Translations under genes and position numbers: made by a program
Shown: positions 32,360 to 40,965 of the stretch, piece after piece
Numbering within the stretch: position 1 is the first letter of the stretch
Layout of the letters: each line of letters opens with the position of its first letter
Notes under the pieces: model-generated
The model's database searches: none
The model's input: only the letters and a program-made list of their open reading frames with translations
Told to the model about the DNA's origin: nothing
Assembly (NCBI GenBank): GCA_008729055.1
Contig: SDUX01000010.1
Location: 1,054,001 to 1,118,000 of the forward strand
DNA: 64,000 nucleotides
Direction of reading: 5' to 3'
Source of the DNA: Pyropia haitanensis
Taxonomy: Eukaryota; Rhodophyta; Bangiophyceae; Bangiales; Bangiaceae

Positions 32360-33970
32360 TGAGCACCCGCGAGTCCGGCCCGCCCCAGCCGCCGACGCCA
32401 CCGCCGACGCTGACGCCAACGCCGCCGACGCCGACGCTGCCACCGACGCCGCCGACACCGACGCCGCCACCCCCAACGCCGACGCTGCCGCCGCCGCTGC
32501 CGCCGCCGCCACCAGCCCCCCCGACGCCGCCGCCGCCGGCGGTAGCGGCTGCCATGGCAGCGGCGGCGGCAGCAGCGGCGGCGGCGGCGCCACTGCCGGC
32601 CGCAGCGGCCAGCGGCCCCAGCGACAGCGGCGGCAAGGCGGTGGTGGGGGCGCCCGCCGCAGCGGGCGGCGGCTGCCCCGCCCCAGGGGTGCCGGGCGCA
32701 GGGGTGGCGGGCGGAGAAATGAGCGGCCGCTTGCGCCGCTTGGCAACACCTGGGGGCGAGAGGGGAGGGGGCGGCGGCGGGGGCGGTGGGCAGCATCCAA
32801 AAAAAAAGTCACGGGGGTGGGGACGGGGGACAGCAGGGGGAGGCCAAGCGCGCGCAACGGCGTGAGCCCGTACCCTTCTCGCAAGCAGCCGTGGTCAGTG
32901 GGTCAGTCTCAGCATGAACCGGCGCCGCCACTGTCACCCGCTACCCCAGCACCTGCTCTTGCAAAGAAAAAACGCGCCGCCCGACGGACCGCGCTGCTGC
33001 TCGCCACCGGCAGCATCCATGTGGTTGTCCCACAGTCGCCGCTGCCAACACCAACCGCGTTCTTTCCAACCTCGCACTCCCCCCCAACCTGCCCCCCCCA
33101 CCCATTCCATCCCCCCCCTCCACTCACACCCCCCCCCCTCAACCCCCTCCACCCATACACTCCCCTCCCCCCCTGCCACCCCCCCCCCCATCCTCGGCCA
33201 AAAAAAAAAACAAGACAAAAAACGTACCCGAACAGCGGATGGCGTCGACGCGCCGCCGCTGCTCGCCATTGACGGCGAGCATCCGCTCGCGCAGCCGCCG
33301 CTTGGCGGCGACAAACTCGTCCGCGGCGGCCTTGCGCGCCGCCGCCGCCGCCGCGTCCGCCGCCGCCGTGCCGTACGCGCGCACGTCCGCCGCGGCGGCG
33401 CGGCGGGCGGACCGGTCGGCCGAGACGCGGCGGATGGCGGCGGCCAGGTCGGCCACCGCGTCGGGCGGGGGGGCGGGGGCGGGGGGGGCGCCCGCCGCCG
33501 CGCCGCCGCCGGGTGCAGGCGCCGCCGCCGCCGCCGCCGCGGGTACCCCACCGGCAGGTGGCGGGCGCCCGCCGCCGCCGCCGCCGCCGTCGTCGCCACC
33601 ACCCCCACCACCACCGCCGTCGCCGCCACCGCCGTCGCCGCTGGCGCCACCCCCACCACCACCGCCAGCGTCCCAGCGTCCCCCCTCAGCGGCGGCCGCG
33701 GCGTCGACCCACGGGTCGCCCGCGTCCCCCCCCGCGGCCGTCGCGGCGCGGACGACCCGCCACAGCGCCGCCCGCTCCGCCCGCAGCGCCCGCGCGTCCG
33801 CGTCGAGCTGCTCCGCCCGCGCCGCCGCGTCGGCGTCACGGCCAGGGTGGGCGGGGGGGGACGCCGCCGCTGCCGGCCCCGCCGCCGCCGCCACCGCCGC
33901 CCCTGCCGACCCCGCCGCCGCCGCCACGGTCGACGCGGCCGCCGTGGCGGTGGCGGCCGCCGCCGCCGCT

Positions 33971-34011
<41 letters not shown>

Positions 34012-34117
34012 CGCCCGGCGGCCCGCCCGGGAAGGGGGAAGGAGGGGGGGGGAGAGCCTGGGGGGGGGGGGGGGGGGTCGCCCCGCGATCGCGGCCGCCG
34101 GGGGGGGCGGCGCCCAT
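30971..34117 (-). CDS. SDS3: Sds3/BRMS1-like subunit of a Sin3-type histone deacetylase complex
   Basis: Four exons: 34117-33228, 32749-32085, 31655-31428 and 31047-30971. Introns have GTACGT, GTGCGT and GTACGT donors and CAG/AG acceptors, and phases match at all three junctions (1/1/1). Exon 1 has a coiled-coil stretch (AARAEQLDADARALRAERAA) and a second helix KRRLRERMLAVNGEQRRRV. Exon 2 begins GVAKRRKRPLISPP, a nuclear-localisation-like patch, and ends with VVRVALTADEINGDLAALL, like the Sds3 block LNEADIMEDL. Exons 3-4 give LQLHAETYAQGDHVAVFSPK, YIGWICSINSKEVQIRD and RVYVSHLRNNRLFLRR, aligning with the C-terminal domain of human SUDS3 and BRMS1. Frame changes are needed at G runs 34100-34107 and 32305-32310. 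The identity rests on remembered family motifs. Confidence 0.6.
32385..32545. repeat. CCGACGCC-type minisatellite in exon 2 of the Sds3-like gene
   Basis: Irregular tandem array of CCGACGCCGCC, CCGACGCTG and related 6-12 base units. On the minus strand it encodes Val-Gly-Gly-rich repeats between the nuclear-localisation patch and the conserved domain. Confidence 0.7.
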
Positions 34118-35874
34118 CGCGCGCGCGCGGGGCGGGGCGCGTGGGGGGGGAGGGCGGCGGCGGGGGGGGGGGGGGTGGGGGCACGCGCCCGCCCGCGCCG
34201 CGACGCGGGGACAAGGTGAGGGTGGAGGGGACGGGGTGGGGGGGGGGGAGCGACCTGGCCGTGGTGGGCGCACCGCCGCGGTGGGGAGGGGGGGGGGGGG
34301 GGGGGGCGCGGCCGACGACGGTCGTTGCGGCGGGCGGCGGGGACCGGGAGGAGGGCGGGCACGGCGTGGCGGGCGGCGGGGACGGGGCGGCGGGCGGGCA
34401 CGGCGTGGCGGGCGGCGGCAGCGCGGGCGGTGGCGGCAAAGGCACGGGCGAGGGGCGGGCGACGCGCCGGGCTCCGCCCTGGCGGGGTGAATTTTGTCAA
34501 CCATCAAAGTATTGTACGACACGCGGCGCCAATGTTCTTCCAGCCAGCCACAAAGAGTCTGGGCCGCGGGGTTGACTTTGGAGACCGCCCGTCGTTGCGT
34601 CGGTGACCCCAGACGGGCGCCAATCCCACGCCAGCACCCTCTCGCGGTCTCGCTGGCCGTCACCGTGGCTTGCTCAACGACAATGCCGGCGATGGTGGCG
34701 TGGCCCTGGACGGCAGAGTTCTTTTGAGGCGGCGGACGTGCCGCTGGTCATCTGCCAGACGCTGCAGACGGCGGCCAGGGCGTGCGCCATGGTGGTGCTG
34801 CTTCTGGTTTCGTACGTGGTGCCGTGGGCGACGGCCAAGCCGCCGACGTGGGCGACGGCCAAGCCGCCGACGTGGGCGCCCACGGCAGCGACGCCCGGAG
34901 CAGCGGCTGCGTCCATCACGGTGGGGGTTCAGACAGACGGGCTGCCTGGGGGTGCCGACATGGCCGCGGCGGGTCGCCACCAAGACGGGGGGCGTGGGGG
35001 TGCCAACGGCGGCGGCCACGGCGGCGGCCGCGGCTGCTCCGACCGCCGCCACTACCGCCGCCTCAACCAGCACGCCGTCGTCGCCGCCGTCTGTATCGGC
35101 GGGAAACGGCGGCAACGGCGGCAGGGGGGGCGCTGCACCCGACGGCGGCGACGGCAGCACCGGCGACGCTGGTGGCGATGCAGCGGTGAACGCGTTCCCC
35201 GTCGTACGACGTGACAGTCGAGCTGCGCCCGCCCCTTGTCCCGGCTGCGACTGTCTGCCCTCACTTTTGTTCTCTGAACGGCCCCACGTTCTGAGACGCC
35301 TTCGCGGACCTCTCACCCGTCTGCATGCTACCGATTCATCTACCGCCCTCGTGGATCCATTGCATTCTAGCCGGGGACCGCCACTCTATTACCATCAGCG
35401 CCGCGGCCGACGCGGTGCGTCGACCACCCGTCCGACTGCGGGGGAAGGGCGGGCGCCAACCACAACTGCAAGGAGGAGCAGACCGGGCTCTTCGTGGCCC
35501 AGCAGTTGCATGTGCTGTACACGACAAGTAGCCTCCCGTGATTCATGGCGTATTCCAGGCCGTGTGCCTCCACGGTGACTTGTTCGTGCTGGATATGCTG
35601 CTGTCCCACTCTCCTGCAATGCCGTTGCATCCCCAATGGCCGCAGCTGCGGAGCAGTCGCAGTTGCCGCTACCGCCCCTGCTGCGTACCATTTCTTCTGT
35701 TACTGCTGTTCCCGCTCCTGTTCCTGCCGTTGCCGCTGGTGCCGCTGCCGCAGACGCCCCTGCTGCTGCCGCTACGGTCGCGACTGCTGCCGCGGCTCTG
35801 CCGCGGCCACTGTGCTGCTGCCGCTGCCGCCCCGGGCGCGCACTGCCGCAGCAGACCTTTCTTTCGTGCCCATC
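34118..35874. other. Divergent spacer, 1.8 kb, with short tandem repeats
   Basis: This holds the upstream regions of the Sds3-like (minus) and oxidoreductase (plus) genes. 34330-34430 has two copies of a GCGGGCACGGCGTGGCGG unit. 34824-34871 is an exact tandem duplication of a 24-base unit. A plus-strand frame from the ATG at 34790 begins MVVLLLVSYVVPWATAKPP, which resembles a signal peptide followed by the duplicated repeat and Ala/Thr/Ser-rich sequence, but the frame has no clear end and I do not call it a gene. Confidence 0.45.
34824..34871. repeat. Exact tandem duplication of a 24-base unit
   Basis: Two identical adjacent copies (34824-34847 and 34848-34871), beginning GTGGGCGACGGCC. If translated in the plus frame it gives two copies of WATAKPPT. 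Confidence 0.9.
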
Positions 35875-36189
35875 ATGGCAGACGAGGACGTCCCCCCAGT
35901 GTGCGCTCCCTCCCCTCCCCCTGACCCACCGGCAGCCGCCAATCCCCCACCGCCGCCGGCGCAGCGGCCGCCGCGGCCGCCGCGGCTGTGCCCCCCCCCC
36001 GCTTCCACCCCCTCCCCGTCACCGCGGTCGTCACGCTCGTCGCCGCGTCGGTGAGCCCCGCCCCCCACGGGGTGGCGGCGGTCAAGCGGCTGACGCTGGG
36101 CCTGCCGCCCGGCCAGTCCCTCGCCGCGTGGGCGCCCACCGATCATGTCAAGGTGCTGATACCCCGCAGTAGCGGCGGCGGCGGTGGCG

Positions 36190-36228
<39 letters not shown>

Positions 36229-37184
36229 GCGGCGGTGGTAGCGGGGGGGCGGGGGGGGGGGGGGGGCGGCTGCTCCCCGTCAAGCCCCGCTCCTACTCGC
36301 CCACCTCCCCGCGGGAGCGGGCGGGGAGCTTGGACCTGACCTTCAAAGTGTACCCGGGGGGGGCGGCGTCGACGCATCTGGACGGGCTGGCCGTGGGCGA
36401 CACGCTCCGCGTGGCGGGGCCCGTCACGCCGGCGGTGGCGCGGCCACGGCGGCGGGGTTGGGGGGGCGGGGGAGGGGAGGGGGAGGGGGGGGCGGGTGGC
36501 CCGCGCCGGCCGCGGGTGCTGGGCGTCGTTGCGCTCGGCGTGGGCATCACGGGCGCGTTGCCGGTGGTGGTCGATGAGTTGGCGCGCCGCCCCGGCGGCG
36601 GCGGCGGCCCCGACGCGGTCGCGCTCGTCCACGCGGTCCGCACCGCCGCCGAGGCGGACATCTGTGGCGACGCGGTCGCCGCGGCGGTGGCGGCCGCCGG
36701 CGGCCGGCTGGCCGTCCACCCCATTGCGAGTGGGGAGGCGGTCGCCGGCTGGGCGCGGGGGCGCGTCGACGCGGCCTTCTTGTCGTCGGTGGTGGCGGCA
36801 GCGGCGGCGGCGGCGGCAGCAGCACCCCCAGCAGCCGACGGGGCTGGCAGCGGCGGTGGTGGCGCCGCCCCCGCCGCCGACGCCGCGCCGTCGCCAGTCG
36901 TGCGGTGGGTAGTGGTGGGCAGCAAGGCGCAGATGCGGAGCGTGTGGAAGGTGCTCGGCGGGATGGGCTACCCGCGCTGGTCGACCGCGCTGTACCTGAA
37001 GACGTTTGTGCCCCGAGGGGGGGGGGAGGTGCCACGCCGGCGGTCACCGCGTGAGCACGCGCCTATGGGAAGTGGTCAAGGTGGGGGTAGGGGCGGAGCG
37101 CAGGCCGATGGCGTGGTGACATTGGCAGAGCGACGGGCAGGGGCAGTCCCCATGGGAAGCAGTGAACAAAAATGGAGGCCGTGA
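35875..37184 (+). CDS. Cytochrome b5 reductase-like FAD/NAD(P)H oxidoreductase
   Basis: Ferredoxin-NADP reductase superfamily. A Pro-rich leader from the ATG at 35875 passes through the C run 35991-36000, where the frame changes, into RFHPLPVTAVVTLVAAS (first barrel strand). Next come WAPTDHVKVLIP, a Gly tract of about 25, PRSYSPTSPRERAGSL (Arg-x-Tyr-Ser, FAD binding), LTFKVYPGGAASTHLDGLAVGD (the Val-Tyr-Pro-Gly-Gly block for the FAD pyrophosphate), VVALGVGITGALPVV (the nucleotide-binding Gly-x-Gly turn) and VHAVRTAAEADICGD. The C-terminal VVVGSKAQMRSVWKVLGGMGY stands where CGPPxM is expected, so the usual Cys-Gly-Pro-Pro is missing. The stop at 37184 is one option; a frame change in the G run near 37016-37026 would end it near 37050. 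Electron acceptor unknown. Confidence 0.7.
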
Positions 37185-37264
37185 TGGGGCACGTACTCCC
37201 CTGGCTACCCACTCCCCTGGCTACACACGCCCCCACCGCCGGAGACGGGCACGCGCCGGCGCGT

Positions 37265-38101
37265 CTAGGTGCGGAACGTCGGGCAGTCGAGCAGCTGGAA
37301 CTCGTTGAGCGCCTCGAACCCCAGCCGCCGCCGGCTCATCACCGCCGACGCGAACAGGCCCGGCCGGCGGAGGACGCGCGTCCAGACGCCGACCACCTCG
37401 GGCGGCCCGTTTTGCACGCACGGCAGCCGCGGCGGCGCGTGGCCCGCCGGACACGCGTACGTGGCGAATGACTTGAGGCGGCCGCCGCGCGGGAAGCGGA
37501 CGGCGGCCAGGATGGTAACGCGCGCGCCGACGCGACGGCGGCTGCTGCGGCGCGGGCCCGCCGCCCAGCGCCACACGAGTGGCGCGGCGGGGTCGTAGCG
37601 GCCGCGCCGGCCCGCCGCGCGGCGGATGCGGAAGCGCGCGCACGTGGTGGTGATGCGGCCGCCGGGGCGGGCGCGGGAGCGCATGCACAGCTTGGTGGAT
37701 ACGACGCCTTTGGACACAGTGTTGTCCATGGTCGGGCACGTCACCTCGCGGCGGAAGCCAATGCCGAGCAGCGTCTTGTAGTAGTCCTTGGCGTTGTTGG
37801 ACAGGTCCCACATGTACCACCGGCCGCGGAGGGCGGGGAGGGGCACGCTGACCCCGCGGACCGTCGCGGAGCACCCGTCGTGGTGCGGAAAGTCCCCGGC
37901 CTGAGTGCACTGCCGGCCACTCGGGGTGAGGATGGCGGCGGCAGTGGTCGCCGCGGTGGTGGTGGCTGCCATCACCTTGCTCGCCGCAGCTGTCATCGTC
38001 GTGGTTGTTGGCACCGTCGCGGCGGCCGCCGCGGGGGTGGCGGCGGTGGCTAGGACAACTGCAGCCAGGGCGGCAGCGGGGAGGGGGCGCCAGATGGCCA
38101 T
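37265..38101 (-). CDS. Secreted Cys-rich lipocalin-like protein
   Basis: The ATG at 38101 gives MAIWRPLPAAALAAVVLAT followed by AATPAAAAA, a clear signal peptide. A Thr/Ala-rich stretch follows, then RQCTQAGDFPHHDGC, LRGRWYMWDLSNNAKDYY (the Gly-x-Trp-Tyr start of lipocalin-type barrels), VTCPTMDNTVSKGVVSTKLC, ITTTCARFRI, SFATYACPAGHAP, EVVGVWTRVLRR and FEALNEFQLLDCP near the end. Eight Cys lie in the mature part, enough for four disulfides. The barrel assignment rests on the GxW motif and strand-like pattern and is tentative; violaxanthin de-epoxidase-type or apolipoprotein D-type lipocalins are the nearest shape I recall. 278 residues, one exon, in frame throughout. Confidence 0.6.
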   Translation of the reverse strand: MAIWRPLPAAALAAVVLATAATPAAAAATVPTTTTMTAAASKVMAATTTAATTAAAILTPSGRQCTQAGDFPHHDGCSATVRGVSVPLPALRGRWYMWDLSNNAKDYYKTLLGIGFRREVTCPTMDNTVSKGVVSTKLCMRSRARPGGRITTTCARFRIRRAAGRRGRYDPAAPLVWRWAAGPRRSSRRRVGARVTILAAVRFPRGGRLKSFATYACPAGHAPPRLPCVQNGPPEVVGVWTRVLRRPGLFASAVMSRRRLGFEALNEFQLLDCPTFRT

Positions 38102-40965
38102 CGCAAGGAAAAGGGAACGGAGGCGTGGAGGCGGCAGGATGCGGGGTCTTGCTGGACACCGGCGTGGCGGTCTTGTGCGTCAGTGACGCGTCGGAGACTG
38201 GCATCGACGTGCCCCGTCGCGGGGATGGAAGCGGCGGCTCAAGTAGGCTCGCGGCTACCCCCCCCTCACCCGTGAGCGATGCCCCCCCTTGGTGGTCACG
38301 CCGTCGCTGCCTCCGCACCTCCCCGCCAGTGACCTCCCGTAGGTGGTGTGAGGCGCCCGCGGGGGGGGAGGGTCGTGTTTGCACGCTGCTCACTCGCCAC
38401 CAGAGAGGCCGCCCCCTGGGGCGCCCCCCGGTTTGCCCCTCCCGCCCCAGCAAGGCCATGGCCGCCACGTCAGAGTCGACGTGGTCTGGTCGTAGTAGCA
38501 CCTCACCGCCGGCGGGCAATGCGCTACGGTCGCCGGCCCGGAAGAAAGCACCGGGCTGCGATCTCCCCCCACCCCCCGGTCCCCCTGTTGCCCCCCCACC
38601 ACGACGGTCTATCTACCGCGCCGCCGCAGCTGCACCGCCGCCGCTGTCGCCGAGGTGACCAGCAGATACAGGCAGGCCGTGCCGCCGTCCCGCCGTGTAG
38701 CGGTCGTGGTGAGGGGGCCCCCCTGCCCCCTCGCCATCGTCCTCTGCCATCGTCTGCCCCTCCCTCCGCGCAGCGCTCCCGACCGCGGGCCACTGGCCTC
38801 GGACAGGCGTGTCCCCCCATTTCCCGTCTGCAACCCCTCCACGTCGGCCGGTAGAGTGGCGGTGGGGCGGCCGGCAAGTGCGGCGGCTCCCCCCTCAGGC
38901 CTTCACCAACCCAACGTTGCTCCTCTACACCTCTTCCCCACCCACAGCCCTCCCCCCACTGCCCGTTATCTCCCCGTCCACTCACAAAAGCACCTCCCTC
39001 GCCCACGCGCCTTCATTATGTGCCCTCTGACCTTCCCACCTCCACTCTTGGTCCCGCCCGCGCCCGCTCCGCCACCCCCCCACCACCCCCCCCCATCACA
39101 CGACGTCGTCGGTAGGCCAGTGAGGGCGTTTGTGGGCGGTCGCGCCGAGTTGGCCTGCGGCTGTTTGCGGTTCCCCCATCCACGAGATCGGGGAAGGGGG
39201 CGGGGGAGTGGCCTTAGCCGTGGCGGCGGGCATCGCCCCTTGGTCGCGCCCGGCCAAGCGGCCAGCCGGGCAAAGGGGAAGGGGGAGGAGCGGCAGCTGC
39301 GGACGGGTGGACGGAGCACGCAGACAGCGAAGAAAAAACCTGCTCATCGCACAACGAGAAGACACTGTACCGTATTCCTTGGATGAAAACAACTGTGAAG
39401 CTCGTAGCGAGCACTTGTTCCTGCGCATTGAGTCCGGGTAAGTCCTACGCAACGGGATCCCTCTGGGCGGTCCCCCTGCCAGTGTCTTTGTCTGCCTGGC
39501 TGCAGCCAAGCTGTTGGCCCGACTGACGTTTCGCTCTTGGTCGCCGACCGTGTTGGCCGCCGTCACCGGCCTTTGCCCTGCAGCTTGGGCGTTTGTTCCC
39601 CCTCCCCTCGACCGCCGCGTCGCAGCGGCGTGAGCGACACGCCGTCTACGTGCTGGCAGCCGGGTCCGTGGGGGCCAGTCTTGCCTTGCCCTCCGTCTCT
39701 TGGAGCTCCCTCCACTTCCACCCTCTCCTCGCCGGCCTTGAACTCCCGCCCGCCTTGGCCGTAGCGGCCACGGCACGTGGCGGTGGTGCGTGTCGCAGGG
39801 CGGAGCGCGGGACGGCAGGCCTCGTGCCCCCGGTCGCCTCGAGCTGGGGCGGCCGTCCTCCAGTGCTGGTCAGGCGCTTCCCCGCGGCCGCCGACCGACT
39901 GCCGCGCGGGCATTGCCGCTGCCATGGTACGCCATGGCGACGGTTGTGCGAAATGCAGGAGAATTCTGTATGCATCCATATCTGTCCATCTCTCAGCGGT
40001 ATCATAGAGGGGTCGAAGCAATGAACGGGCGACCAGGCTTCAGGGCGCTATACCCTGTGGCTCGACTCGGACTCCTCCGCGCACAAGCCGCGCCCCGTCA
40101 GAGAAACAAAGACGAACTCTCGATTCACTGCCGCACCCCGCACCATCCCATTGCGTGTACGTACAGTGTCACAATCACACTCCGCCACGCTCCATGTGCT
40201 GTGTGGCGCGTTGGGTCATTGCTCCCGCCGCCAATGCGCCCCCGCTCGCTGACGTGTCCCCTTGGCCACCACTCGTGGCCGCTCAGCCAACAGTGGCGCC
40301 GCTCGAACTGGAACCTCGGGAGGGAATCTGTTCACTGCCAGGGCCTGACTGGTTCCTCCTCGGCTGAGGTGCTGCACGAAGGCGGCGGAATTCCGGGATC
40401 GGGTGGCTGCGCATGGCCGTGCCACCCGCGTGTTGCTCCGCTGTCCTCCGCAGCAGGGGTGGCAACTCCACCGACACTGGCTCGTGGTCGCTGGACTGCA
40501 CTCCCCCTCACCCCTCTGCGGGGCGGCGGGGAGGGCTGATCCTGTCTCGCATCGGGATCAAACCTGATCCGCGGTGGATGACCGCGGCGTGGGCGGCCTC
40601 CACGCCTCTCATACGAGCGTCATTCGCGCGGGCGACAGTGGTAGGGCGTGGTCAAGGCGTGTGGGTGGCAGTGGCCATGCGTGGCAAGTGCAGCCAACTT
40701 GCGGCCCACGGGGAGGTACTAAAGCAACCACTCCTTCCGGCAGTGCGGGCCAACCCTCTGATTGTTCGCGTGCCGCCGTCGTCGTTGCCTCTGTTGTGCG
40801 TGTTGGGGGGTCGCTGCTGCCCGAGCGAGGTGGCGTTGGGTGGTGACTTGGTGGCGGGGTGGCACGACGCTGCTGCCACTGAGTAGGGTGAGGGACTCGG
40901 TTTTTCTCGGCTCGGCTTGCCTTCCCTCCCCCTGACCGTCCCGTCCCGGGGGGGTGTGAAGCACC
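38102..40965. other. Spacer, 2.9 kb, between divergent lipocalin-like and methionine synthase genes
   Basis: No convincing gene. 38560-39110 is strongly C-rich on the plus strand. 39300-40500 has a more balanced composition and many short frames on both strands without domain signal. The last 50 bases before 40966 are pyrimidine-rich, like other leaders here. Confidence 0.45.
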
